A DNA stretch of 55,007 nucleotides from Cyanophora paradoxa (taxonomy: Eukaryota; Glaucocystophyceae; Cyanophorales; Cyanophoraceae): assembly GCA_004431415.1 (NCBI GenBank), contig QPMI01000334.1, positions 1 through 55,007 of the forward strand, read 5' to 3'. Position 1 is the stretch's first letter. Each line of letters begins with the position of its first letter. Below, in pieces: positions 11,335-21,872 of the stretch. Below the pieces are notes generated by a model that did no database searches, was not told where the DNA came from, and saw only the letters and a program-made list of their open reading frames with translations. A program made the position numbers and the translations under genes.

Positions 11335-12211
11335 ATGGCGGCGATCCTCTACGCGCGGAATGACAAGGGCAACCTGCTCCCAGCCAATCAGCTGCCTTAC
11401 CGGACGCTGTCTATGGCGATCAGCCCTGGCGCCGCCGTTATCGTGCCTTTCGAGCACGCCGCGTTCCCGGCTGAGAGCCTGGTATCCCAGAAGGGGCGCC
11501 CTCTGCCGCACGTACCGAAGTTGGGAGAGCCGATCGTCATGCTGGAGGACCGCCTGCATCCGTACATGTGGACGCGCCGCACGCTGGTCCGCGCGCGCAG
11601 CGCCGGCGTGCGCGCGGCGAGCGTCGCTGACCGCCCGCGCAGCCCAACGGGACCTTCGAGTTCGAGAAGCTGGCGACCAGCGAGTACGCAATCGACAAAG
11701 ATTTCTACGTCGTGGAGGGCGGGGAAATCGTGCCTGTGCGCGGCTGTATCTCGGCGCCGCGCACCGCGCCATGCCTGCCGCCTCTGATTTACGGCTTGGC
11801 AGATGCGGGAAGAGGCTTCGATCACGGCGACCACAACCGCGGGACTCGGCGCGTACGTCAACGACCTGGCGATGGACGAGCACACCGATGAGGGCTCCTA
11901 CAACCAGCGGGAGAGCAATGAGTTGACAGCTGCCTACGCAGTCATCTTCGGCGGCGACGACCAGCACAAGCTCCGGCCGGTCAACGTGGCGGTCGTCCCG
12001 CGGCTCCCCATCGGCCCGGGCCAGCAGGTCTCGGTCGCCTACGGATGGCCGTACTGGTGGGCCGACTCCTCCATCTGTTTTTCTTTTTCACCCTCTCGGA
12101 TTGCGCCTGACGTCCGTAATTAGGAAGGACCACTTCAAGGCAATCTTCAGGCGCAGCATGAAAGCCGTTACCGCCGCGCTCCGCGTGCCAAAGCTGCCAC
12201 GGGCGTTGTAG
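11335..12211 (+). CDS. SET-domain-like protein (candidate protein-lysine methyltransferase)
   Basis: Four exons joined in phase: introns 11587-11642 (56 nt), 11736-11802 (67 nt) and 12057-12123 (67 nt), all GT-AG. The last intron recreates the Trp of GWPYW, and the final exon ends with a basic helix (KDHFKAIFRRSMKAV) at the TAG at 12209-12211. The C-terminal half has the order expected of a SET fold: EGGEIVPM, then GLGAYVNDLA (in place of the usual Asn-His motif), then an insert, then PRLPIGPGQQVSVAYGW, like the closing 'I..G.E+...YG..Y' strand. The N-terminal half (LYARNDKGNLLPANQL) is unrecognised. The start chosen is the first in-frame ATG, at 11335; an open frame extends upstream, so a 5' exon is possible. 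SET assignment is by motif only; a degenerate or inactive SET fold is an alternative. Confidence 0.5.
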
Positions 12212-12435
12212 GCTGCTGTCTCCCGTCACCCTTCGTCCTGCCCCCTCCCTCAGCTATGTCAAGCCCTCTCCCTCCCTTCTTCTCACACCAATACTCAAAC
12301 CTGCGTGGAACTTGTGTGCCTGAGCAGCATGCATGTTGCACATTTTGGGTTTCGAAAGGTTTAAAAAGAAACAGGAGAGATGGAGCCGATCATGGAGGGT
12401 GGGATGATTTGCTGGAGGGGAGGAACCATGATGCT

Positions 12436-13529
12436 TCAGGCGAACACCATATAGTTGGCGGTGTCGGTGCAAAGGGCGTAGCAGGAGATGGAGTCGATGA
12501 GCCACTTGGAGGTGACGATGGGTGCGGTCTTGAAGAGCTCCTGTACTTGCAATTGGGGCCCCAGCTGGAAGGGCCGCAGCAGCTCCTCGGTATCCACAGC
12601 GCCCTCAGCCCGCACCGTTTCCCGGGACCGTACAATGTAAGCAGCCATCACTGCCGTTTGCGCCGAGTGGCATAGGTCCCCGGGGCATTGACACTGCAGT
12701 ATGCAGCCCGTGGCATAGGTCTCATTGCCTGCAAGATGCAGGACTGAGCCACCCGCGCCCTCAATTAGTTCGACGAGGCTCTTCCACGGGGGTTCGTTCT
12801 CCTTGTTGACCAGGTCTTCGAACGCGCCCCACAAGCAGAACAGAAGCCCGTCGAAGAGCCGCGGCCGCTGCGCCCTGTGTGAGGCAGGCGCGGAGCGGCG
12901 GTGGCGCGGAGCGGACCCCGGCGACCCGATCGGCACGGGAGCGGGCAGGGGCGTCGGTCTGCTGCTTGACGCTGTCGCCCAGCAGCTGGTAGGACTCCTC
13001 GGGCTTCCAGCAGTTCTCCTTGAGGCTTGCCCGGACCCCTGCGGCGCCGCGCCGTGTCGGCGGAGGCGGGGGGGCTAGGGCGGGGCAGGGTGCACAGCCA
13101 TAAGAGACGACGTGGATGCCGCGGGCGACGCCATTGAGGTACCCCGCGGTGCGCGTGCAGAGGCCATCGCGTATCTCGCGCGCCACTAGGTGCGTCACAC
13201 CCTCACTCCACGCTTCAGTCAGCACCGCCCCGCCCAGCTTCGCCACCGCCCGCTTCAGCAAGCTCTGCCGGCGCGGCATGAGCGTCAAGGAATGGGACCG
13301 AGGTGTGCACTCGGGGTGGCGGCACCATCTTGTTCGTGTGAACGGTGCTGGCGAAGATTTTGCGAGTGACGGGTGCAGGGTCCGAGCGCTGGCCTATGTT
13401 GACGGCATGTGTTGAAAAGGGAACTGGGATGGGGGGGGGCGGATGCATGCTTACACTCATGCTTAGGCCTTTTCTTCGAGATGTCGCTGTCACCCTGTAC
13501 TCCGGCCCGCTTTGCCTCGCCCTTGCCAT
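12436..13529 (-). CDS. Tandem-BRCT domain protein (BRCA1/BARD1-like BRCT pair)
   Basis: Exons 13529-13344, 13264-13096, 13038-12926 and 12867-12436 join in phase across introns of 79, 57 and 58 nt. BRCT 1 starts near KIFAST, continues with LLKRAVAKLGGAV and GVTHLVA, then GIHVVSYGW and KENCWKPEESYQLLGD. Its signature Trp is created by splicing across the 57-nt intron 13039-13095. BRCT 2 starts at LFDGLLFCLWGAF, then LVELIEGAGGSV, and ends with PIVTSKWLIDSISCYAL. In known tandem BRCT proteins this pair binds phosphoserine peptides in DNA-damage or transcription complexes. No RING finger is visible upstream, so this could be a short BRCT-only protein or the end of a longer one. The start may be 13529 or 13460. 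The domain call is strong; the partner is unknown. Confidence 0.78.
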
Positions 13530-13619
13530 CTCCCGCTGTGACGAACGATCGATGAAAGTTCAGAGATTGAAATACTGCATTCTAATTTCTCATCTCTTCG
13601 AGAGTAGAGATTATTTTAG

Positions 13620-15459
13620 AGATCAATAAACGAAAGGAGCTCGTACAAGAGTTCGTGGAGCTTGAGAAGATGACAGGTGTGGAGGGTGACACTGAAGGGG
13701 AGGGGACAGGCCGAGAAGAAGAGCTCTCGTGGGGTGAGGGTGTGGACCACGGGGATGGGAGAGAGGGCTTGAGTGGCAGAGATGGAAGACCTGTCCCTGT
13801 CGCTTTGCTGTCACGAGGTCAAGTAGCTCAAGCAACAGGGCGCGGAAAGGACCTTGGGATGCCATCTCAAAATCAAGCTGGGAAGATGGATACTCTTTAC
13901 TGGAGTAGGACCTGATAGCAGCGTGCAGGGGCGAAGCGTTGGTGAAACATCCTTGTGTCCCTGCAAATGAGGATAAGCCAGGTTTGAGCCACTCGGGCCA
14001 TTTTGAAAGGCTCTCGCCGCTGTTGAGGCCCGGTTCAGAGGGAGAAATCGAAGAAGTCTTGGAAGCAAGGACGAGACGCAAGGGAGGGAAGTCGTCAGAA
14101 GTCATCTTCAGAATAGAGGCATTGGGACGGAGCACTGCGTGATATTCAGTTGGCTATAGAAATGGTAAATTGCGAGATGCTGCCTCCTCACACCAGCTGG
14201 TGAAGATGCATTTGCTACCACCTGCTGACAAATGTTCTTGAGGTATTGATGGCCGCCTGCTGCCTTTTAGAAAGAAACGGGGAAAGACGAAATTGAAGGG
14301 TCTCACGAGGTGATTGTAACTCCGGCTGGGTCTCCTCATCTTGTTCCATACCTTGTTGAAACAAATTTCCTGCAAATTAACATTCAAGAATCTTCTAATT
14401 TCCCCTTAGCCTGCATCTCATGTGCACTTGGCTTTTGAGCGTGACATGTGGGGGTTTCTGCGACTCAGGATGTCAGGAGGTAGAGCTGCCGTGCGTGCCG
14501 GGGAGCCGTACTCACCCTGGACCTTGTCGGAAGAGGCGCAAGAAGAAGCACAAGAAGAAGAACGCCGAACTCCCTCCGGCTGGGTCTCCTCCTCTTCTCT
14601 CATGCGGAGGGAGGCCGCGGGTAGCGGCATCCCCCCCTCAGAAGCGGGCCTCGGGTTTGAAGGCTCTGCAAAAGTTTCAATCCCACTCACAAATTCTCCA
14701 ATAGCCACTCAGCCTGCATCTCGTGCGTACTTGGATTACGATAAAGGTTGAGGTCGTATTCTGCGACTCACGATGTCAACAGGGGGATATGTCCGAGACA
14801 GGAAGCCAGGACTTTCTCGCCCTTGAAACAAGGCCCACCTTCATGTACGGAGCAGGTAGCCGAGTGAACTGAAGAAACATGTTAGTTCGCAGAATCTGCG
14901 ATGGGCATCTGAATGCCACGCACGATCCTTCAAATAGCCACCCATCCTGGTGTCACAGGCTTCCAGGTCCTCATGATCAATGTCCTCCCCTTGCAGGATC
15001 TTCTGAACGACACTCTGCAACTTCACAATGATAGAATAGCCCTCGAAATCCACCCTAGCAGGCATGGCATGCCCCGCCTGCCTCGCTTTGTCAAGCATTG
15101 CGATGAGTTCGTCATGCTGCAACTCGATTAGCGGCGTCCGGCCCGCGCACGCAACGTGAACGAACGGTCTTGATTTCGTAGCGCTCGAAGTCTTCGATGA
15201 GGATCCTTAAGCCGGCGTTCACTGAGCGTCCGCCGGTAACGCTCAGAAAACGATCGTGATGTTTCTCCGTGATTTTCACCCTGCCACTCATCAAGCGTAT
15301 GTCAGCGTGCATGAAGTGAGTGCCAAAAGTAACGGACTGCCGGTCAACAGTCTTGGCGCTGCGGTCACCCTGCTTGAAGCGATCGTGGGCGTTTCGCAGG
15401 TAGATGTCCGGTTCGGGGCCGGGCTTCTTCTTTACGGAGCTCTTCCTATCCTTTGCCAT
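13620..15459 (-). CDS. Unrecognised multi-exon gene, basic N-terminus, possible ankyrin-like segment
   Basis: Start ATG at 15459 (MAKDRKSSVKKKPGPEPD), a basic N-terminus followed by a protein-like region (KITEKHHDRFLSVTGG, LRILIEDFERYEIKT). A 49-nt intron at 15117-15165 joins it in phase to HDELIAMLDKARQAGHAMPA and VDFEGYSIIVKLQ. A further exon with EYDLNLYRNPS lies near 14750. More minus frames with protein-like composition follow to about 13620, including ASPLHAAIRS, which resembles the start of an ankyrin repeat. Boundaries after the second exon are not resolved and the 3' part could be a separate gene. I recognise no function. The first two exons are the best supported. Confidence 0.45.
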
Positions 15460-15776
15460 GCTGCACTTGTGCGTGTACGCGCGCAGAACCAGTGCCGCGG
15501 GGCCGCTGGAAGCTATGAGTGCACATCAAGGACGTGAAGGCGCATGCGCAAAGTGGGGCTTGCTGGGAGCGGGCACGCGGAAGGACCGTAACGCGAGGCA
15601 GCTCCTGCACGCACGCGAGGCTGGTGCTGCAAGACGTTTGCCGAAAGGAGTTGTACCCCACCAGGCCAGAACAGTGAGAACGCTGAGGTCTGTGGACACT
15701 GAGGTCCGATCTAGCTCTATCACTATCTCTCACTTTCTTACTATCTCTATCTCACTGGCCCGACCAGCTCTCCCTG
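15460..15776. other. Intergenic, nothing recognised
   Basis: About 300 bp upstream of the minus-strand gene starting at 15459. A pyrimidine-rich run (ctctatcactatctctcac) lies near 15715-15735. No gene, tRNA or clear promoter element is visible. Confidence 0.4.
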
Positions 15777-15877
15777 AACGCTCAGCCTTTTCAAGAAAGA
15801 AGAGGTTTCAACAGATGACTAACCTACACGAAAAGGGCTGATCATGAGCTACACGGTTCTTGTTCTTGAAAAAAGAT
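15777..15877 (+). repeat. ~100-bp dispersed direct repeat, copy 2
   Basis: Nearly identical to 9639-9757 from acgctcagccttttcaagaa to cggttcttgttcttgaaaaa. It ends exactly where R copy 2 begins, so the junction may mark an insertion. Confidence 0.9.
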
Positions 15878-16572
15878 TGCCGCGCATTATTTCGCAGGGC
15901 GAGTCGCCATAATTTTTGGAGGGCTTTTTGGGGCCTTCCCGCGCTCCAGGGCGGGCGAGTGGAAGCCTGGCAGCCGGTAGTCACGTTCAGACCCTATCTG
16001 AGCCGCTACTGAATGACTCGCATCCGTCGGAATTGGCGCCAGAGAGGCACGGGCGGATTCGGAATCGGCTCTCAAAATTGATCCCGGGAAGAACCCCATT
16101 AGGGAGTCGTTCTCCCCCGGCGCAGCGCCCGGGCGCCGTAAGCTTCGAGACAAATACTCTGCATGTACATCCAAGGGCACTGAAATTGTTTCAGGGCGCT
16201 CGTAGGTGCCACTAAGTCATTAACATTTGATGAAAGGTGCAGACTCATGATCACGTGCAAAAAATTGCAAGCTCGCCGCGCCAAGCTTAGAGGCACCAAT
16301 GAGCCTGTCGGAACGTCAGATTCGGATTCCTCGCCTTCAAAATGGGCGGGGTGCAAAATGTGGGTCAGTCGCGGGCCGGGACGACGCGGCGGCATCAGGT
16401 AGAGGGCGCTCTTGGAGCCTGCCAGCCTGCCCCCGAAGGGCCTAATCGGCAAATACCACCAAGGAAAGCATCTTATCCGACAAGTTAGATCCGGGCGTGG
16501 GGGCGGCCCCAGGGGTTCTCGAGGGTGCCGGATTTGATTCCAAGGTCGTCCAAGGCCGAAAGTCAGCCCGTA
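15873..16572 (+). repeat. Dispersed repeat R, copy 2 (longest)
   Basis: Starts with cgcgcattatttcgcagggc and runs about 700 bp. Its first ~290 bp are repeated almost exactly at 16573-16880, and the whole is related in reverse complement to ~3421-4030 in the palindrome spacer. A minus frame within it (16452-16099) shares PRLT, LHPAHFEG and ESES with a frame in copy 1, although the DNA has diverged, so a coding past is possible. Confidence 0.85.
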
Positions 16573-16885
16573 GCGCGCCGCGCATTATTTCGCAGGGCGA
16601 GTCGCCATAATTTTTGGAGGGCTTTTTGGGGCCTTCCCGCGCTCCAGGGCGGGCGAGTGGAAGCCCGGCAAGCGGTAGTCACGTTCAGACCCTATCTGAG
16701 CCGCTACTGAATGACTCGCATCCGTCGGAATTGGCGCCAGAGAGGCACGGGTGGATTCGGAATCGGCTCTCAAAATTGATCCCGGGAAGAACCCCATTAG
16801 GGAGTCGTTCTCCCCCGGCACAGCGCCCGGGCGCCGTAAGCTTCGAGACAAATACTCTGCATGTACATGTACATCCGAGAGCACT
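16573..16885 (+). repeat. Dispersed repeat R, copy 3 (5' part only)
   Basis: A direct duplicate of the first ~290 bp of copy 2, offset by 700 bp, with few differences (for example tacatgtacatgtaca where copy 2 has one tacatgtaca unit fewer). It stops about 25 bp before the stop codon of the dioxygenase gene on the opposite strand. Confidence 0.88.
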
Positions 16886-16906
16886 GAAAAAACATCGAGG
16901 GCAATC

Positions 16907-19565
16907 CTACATCCGTGTGTTTGGAGAGGCGCCCTCGGAGTTGACCTTGAGGTTGTTCCCCAGCGTCAGCACGATGCAGTATCTGCCGGAAAAGGGTAGG
17001 CCCGGAGTGATCATGAGCTTGCGAGGCGCCGCTGCGGCCGCTGCGGCGGCCACGGGGCGAGCCCAGCGCACCGCCCCTCCGTGTCGTCGTCCTCCACCAC
17101 GCCGTGCTTCAGGAAGTGGCCCTGCCGAAAGACAAAGCGTGGGCCGCCGCCGACCTCCCCGGACGGAGCCAGAGGCGTGGCCGTGCGTGGGTGCGCACCC
17201 GAATGAAAACGACGTCGCCATGGCGGAGCTCGACGGAGATGCCGATCGCTGGGAAAAGGAGGCGGTGCAGGCGCTGGTCGCAGTCGCCGTCGGGGTGGAA
17301 GTAGATGAGAGCCGCGTACCCCTCTCGCGCATCGTTCTCGTCGCAGTGCGGATCCGTAATCCTGCGCCGGGGGAAAACGTCGGCAGCTTGTGGGCCGACC
17401 GGGGCCGGACAGGGGTACGGAGGGGCGGAGGTCGGTGGCGGGGGGCGGCTCACTTGTCCGGCCCGTTCATCCACTGCATCGCCCAGAAACCTGCACACGC
17501 ACGGATGAGGGGGAGCCCGGCCGCGCCCCCCGGCCCCGCCACCCCCCGAGGGCGGCCCGGCGGCGCACCGTAGTTGTACGGCTGCTGCTCGAGCAGCCGC
17601 AAGCTGATCTGGGCCATCTGGCAGGCGGCCCTCAGGTTAACAATGCTGAAGGCCGCGATGAGGTACTCCAGCAGCCCCGCGAGGTACCAGTTGAAGAGGT
17701 GCAGGCGCCGGTTCGCGTTCGTATCCCGCCCAAACTGCTTGTTGATAACCACCTGAGGTGCGCGTGAGCGCGGGCTTTCTGGCGCGCGGGGGCTGGGGGT
17801 CGGAAATCGCGGTGGGCAACGGGCGGGCGCACCGGCGTCGGGACCGTGGCGCTGAGGCGCTGGCAGCCCGTGGTGACCCGATCGCCGCGCCCCCCCTCCT
17901 GCTCCTCCGTGCCGCGCCCGCGCCCCCCCTTCTTCTTCTTCTTGGGCTTGGGCTTCTCTTCGGCCTGCGCGAGCCAGCCCTCGCGCTCGAGCTCCGCCAG
18001 CTTGGCCCGCATGACGTCGAGGCTGCCCGTCTCCAGTGCCACCTTGGCGGCCTCGTCCGCAGCGTCCAGCAGCACCTGATCCTGCACGCGTGACCGACCC
18101 ACTCCATCAGCATCGCGTCCGCCCGGCGGCGGGGACTGCGGGGTAGCGGCCGGGCAGAGGCGGGGGAGGAGGGCGCGGGGGCGGCGCACCAGCTCGGCGT
18201 TCTCGTGCGGCGTCCCCTTGGAAGCAAAGGGCATCGCCACCGAGCCGCAGGCAACGACGGCCGCGATGCGCTTGATGGCGATGCCCTCCGCATCCCAGAA
18301 GAGGTCGGGCAGGTGGGCGGCGGCAAGCTCGCCGCCGAGGACGAGGCGAGTGAACGTCCCGCGCCCCATCACCGCGTCGTGCTTCCGCTCCTCCCTCCCC
18401 GGCAAGCCGGGCGGGAGGGGCTCCAGGCCGTGGCAGAGGGCGCCCTGCGTGCCGGGAGCTCGACGGGGGCGCGCGTGGGGCGCGCGGAGGGCGTGCGGGG
18501 GGGCGGGCAGGACGGACCTGGGCCCGCAGGATCTCTTGGATGAAGCGCGTGTCCACCTCGCCGCCGCCGGGGAGGTTGCAGCTGAGCACGAGCGTCTGCG
18601 GGGGCGACAAGGCGCGCTTTGCCACCACGACCGTGTGCAGGGGCCCCTGCGGGTTGTCGAGAAAGGCCCCTTGCAGGGCGCACAGCGCCCACTCGGCGAC
18701 GGGGCGCGGCTCGAGCCTCTGCCCCGACCGCAGCTGCAGCTCGGAGCCGTAGAGCTCGGCCTCGCGCGCCGGGGGCCCGAGCATCCCCGGGGGTACGATC
18801 CCGCGAGGCAGCTGCGGAGAGGGAGGCGCGTTCATGCCGGGGCGGCAGCGGGCGGGCAAGAGGGGCCGTCTCGCACGTAGATCGTCTTGCCGTCCCAGCG
18901 GTGGGCCCCGAAGGACGGGAACCCGTAGGTGTACCGCGCCAGGAGTGCAGCCTTGGCGAACGGATCTGCGGCAGGGCGTAGGGCGGGCTGCATCGCTGCG
19001 AGCGCGGGGTGAGGAGGGGCAGGCGGACTCTTTGTGTAGAGGGGGCACGCCGGGCCCGGGAGCGCGTTTGACGCGCGCCTCTGCCCGCCGACCGCCAGCC
19101 CCGCCGCGCGTTTCTCGTTGCGCTGCCTCTCGGCCTCAGCGCGCCGCGCCGCCGCCGCCGGGTCGGCCGCGAGCGCCTCTGCCGCGGCGGCGCACAGGGC
19201 CGCGTCGCCCGCGCCGTCTGCCGACGCGGCGGCGGCCCCGGGCGGCTCCTGCGGCAGCTCCTGCTGCCGACGCTCGCCCCTGCGCGGGCGGACGCGCCGC
19301 GGGGCCGCCTCCGCCTCTTCCCGGCCCGGCCGACCGCCGGGGCCGGGGCCTGCGCAGCGCCGGACGGCTCCGGCTCCCCGGCCAAGGCCGCCTGCGCGTT
19401 CTCGCGCATCCACTTCTGCAAGGCCTGCGAGGCAATGCCGCGGAGCCTGGCGGCCGCCTTTCTCGCAGCCTTGGTAGCCTTGGCCAGCTCCGTCAGCCGG
19501 ATCGACTCCAGCCCCGTGCGCACAAGCATGCCGACGCACGAGCCGCCGGGCCCGCCGCCCGGCAT
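16907..19565 (-). CDS. 2-oxoglutarate/Fe(II) dioxygenase, TET/JBP-like (candidate DNA 5-methylcytosine oxidase)
   Basis: A multi-exon minus gene. In-phase introns lie at 18812-18876, 18445-18517, 18136-18189, 17753-17877, 17491-17568, 17362-17453, 17122-17198 and 17018-17097; the last exon ends at the TAG at 16907. Joined, the catalytic core reads NYGFWAMQWMNGPDK, then ITDPHCDEND with the H-x-D iron motif, then YAALIYF, LLFP, GISVELRHGDVVFIR, then GHFLKHGV with the second iron-binding His, then PFSGRYCIVLTLG with the Arg expected to bind 2-oxoglutarate. This order and spacing fit the double-stranded beta-helix of TET/JBP enzymes, which oxidise methyl groups on DNA bases; other 2OG oxygenases remain possible. 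The N-terminal ~500 residues are helical, basic and Ala-rich (MLVRTGLESIRLTELAKAT, KPKPKKKKKGGRGR) and unrecognised. The start could be 19565 or the next Met; one boundary in the 5' part (near 19.3 kb) is unresolved. Confidence 0.65.
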
Positions 19566-19825
19566 GATCTTCGGACGTGAGCTTTACCTGCGGATTCAAA
19601 GGCGAGGCGTTGGCGCGGGCGGCCGCAGGGCTTGAGCGAGTGGCGGCGAGCTTTCGATATCGGTCGCGTGGCGCGTGGACCGCTCCGCGCACCTCTTCTC
19701 CGCCGCACCTAGAGCCCTAGATGAGCCAGCGGGCGTCTGCGGTGCGCCCGCAGCCGCCGGGTCTGTTGCTGCGGTGAACCGAGTTCCGTCGCGGACTCGC
19801 AGCTCGCCGAAAAACGTGACGGGTT
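19566..19825. other. Upstream region of the dioxygenase gene, nothing recognised
   Basis: Short stretch between the likely start of the minus-strand dioxygenase gene and the plus-strand ORF that follows. No promoter motif is evident. Confidence 0.35.
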
Positions 19826-20806
19826 TTGCTGGTGCCGAATCGAAAGGTGGTCAGGTTTTCACGCGACTGTCGCGACGTTGAGCCCGACTACTCGGCTTTG
19901 ATCGTCGCCACAGGGATTCTTCGCGGGTATACGTACCCCCCAGGCCACCCCGCCACCCGTCACCCGGGCCACCCGGCCCCCGGGTCACCGGTTGCAGCTG
20001 CGAGTCCCGCGAGCCGCCGGCGAGCGATGAAAGTCCCGCGAGCCGCTGCTAACTTGTCGTCTGAGGCGAAGCGAGCGATGACAGTCCAAGATGATCGACG
20101 CAGAGCGGGCGGGGACGTCCTTGAGCGCTTGGAGCGATTGGCCAGGAAGAAGGAGCGGGATAGGGAGGAGAAGAAGCGGCGGCGTCTCACCAAACTCCCT
20201 TCGTCGGCTCAAGCTCCGCAGCTGCCGGCTCAGACGCGGAGTGAGTCCTGTCAGAGCAGCGTAGCGCTGATTCGCAGCGCAGCCCAGCGCGAGCACTCGC
20301 CGGCATCGCTCGAGCAGGAGCGCCATCGGCCTAAGGTGCACGCTTTTGCAAAGCCGTGGGAGCTCCTTCTTTCTCACTTTTATTGCAACTCAGAGGCAAC
20401 GTCTCTGTGCGTGCGGCGCCGAAATCCGTATTGCGTATTGGCCGTACGGGTATTTCGGGTATTGCTGGATCGGCTGTATCACCACAGTAGCTGCCCCACA
20501 CTGCGTCGACTGTGCGCTGAAAAGCTTCGAGGCGAAAAGCTTCGCCAGCGCCCAACAAATCAGCGCCAACCACGCCCCGCCCACCGCCTCGGCGCCGTTC
20601 GCAAACCACGCACGAGCTCCAGCTCTGCCCGCCCTCTCCGCCGCTCCCCTTGCCACTGCCCGGGGTGCCCGTGCAGTTCTGCCCCCACCGCCCGTTGCAG
20701 CTGCGGGTGTATCCCTTCGTCGGTTCTTCCTGTCATAGCCCTGTATATGTCTGTGCCGCCTTCTGCAGCTTTTCAACCTTTTCAACCTTTCAACCTTTTT
20801 AGATAG
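19826..20806 (+). CDS. Weak 326-codon ORF with a charged coil, unrecognised
   Basis: A plus frame of 326 codons. Residues ~85-125 form a charged, probably helical run (RRRAGGDVLERLERLARKKE, then RDREEKKRRRLTKLP). The rest is Ser/Pro/Arg-rich, as expected of GC-rich non-coding DNA. A different plus frame at 20346-20738 has a Cys-containing segment (CACGAEIR, CVDCALKSFE), so the true gene may be spliced between frames. The tail ends in a (ttcaacctt)n run at 20770-20805. It may be real only in part. Confidence 0.25.
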   Translation: MLVPNRKVVRFSRDCRDVEPDYSALIVATGILRGYTYPPGHPATRHPGHPAPGSPVAAASPASRRRAMKVPRAAANLSSEAKRAMTVQDDRRRAGGDVLERLERLARKKERDREEKKRRRLTKLPSSAQAPQLPAQTRSESCQSSVALIRSAAQREHSPASLEQERHRPKVHAFAKPWELLLSHFYCNSEATSLCVRRRNPYCVLAVRVFRVLLDRLYHHSSCPTLRRLCAEKLRGEKLRQRPTNQRQPRPAHRLGAVRKPRTSSSSARPLRRSPCHCPGCPCSSAPTARCSCGCIPSSVLPVIALYMSVPPSAAFQPFQPFNLFR

Positions 20807-21872
20807 CTTCAACATTTTAGGATTAGTTTCCCTTTCATGTGCAGCTTTCGCTTGTAGCCTGTCTGGGGAGACAGCTATCTATGCCTTTGCGAGGGGGACA
20901 GCTCTCTATGCCATGTTCAGTTCTTCGGCTACGACTTTTGTTTCAATTGCAAAGATTTCATAGTCGCTACCAAGTTCGACTGTCTATGAGTTAACGTTAA
21001 CCAGTGCAAGGACGAGCGATTGCGTGGACACTGCCTCCGGTTCCCAAAGCATACCCAGTGTATATGACTGATTCCAAAAGCATGCTCAGCATGATCAGTA
21101 GCATTATAAACGAGCTTGATACTAATCAATTTAATATTCAGCGACTGGACATGGGTGGGGCTGCGGGGGTGGCCGCAGGGGGGGGGGGGGGGGTTCAAGC
21201 CCGTTCCGAAACAAAAGTCAACGAGCTCGAGCCCCTGCATCTGGCGCTGCCCGCGTCGCGTCTCGACGCGGCGTCGCTAGTTGCGTGCGCCGAGCATCTG
21301 TTGCGCTTTGAGATAGCAGCTGCACAGCACTGGCGACACTGAACAGCTCGAACAGCTTTTTACCAGGACTGACCAATACTGGCTGTCTCAGTGTGTCTTC
21401 CCCTCGCGGATTGGGCAGTGCTGCTCCGCTGAATCCACGCACACCAGGTCGAACGGAATCGTCGGATCTCACCGGCAAGACTTGGATCAGCACGACTTGA
21501 CAGGTGCACGGGCCGCCAGCTAGCTTTACGTTAGCTTAGCAATTAGCGCTCACCGTAGAACCATTAAACGCGCCGCTGCGCCCTCGCGCTCTCGTGCATT
21601 CGCAGCCGACTCTCCCGCTGCAGCCCGCAGGTGCTTCGGAGGCCGGCAGCCCCCTCGGGTGGTCCGCACTACCCCCGATGCGCGAGCATCGTAGGCCTTA
21701 CATCCCCGCTTTGTGCAGGCTGTTCATCCTCGGTGTTCGGGTTCGCCGCCCATCGCACGCGCATTCCGCACGACGCTTGCCCGCTTTGCCCCCTTCGCGT
21801 CTTCCATTTTGCGGGGTTGGTCTTGTGGTTCGTGGCTGAGCGTACGCGTCGCGCAGAGCTAGTCGCCCCGGG
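20807..21872. other. Intergenic, with a poly-G tract
   Basis: About 1 kb with no convincing gene. It contains a run of 16 G at 21178-21193, two ggggacagct-tctatgcc-type repeats at 20865-20912, and a plus frame at 21004-21342 whose only unusual part is the poly-G-encoded Gly run. It is the probable upstream region of the F-box gene that starts at 21873. Confidence 0.45.

Noticed and set aside
21190-21215. tRNA-like ggttcaagcccg and other gttcga segments (for example 33338)
   Set aside because: No acceptor, D-arm or anticodon-arm pairing could be built around them.
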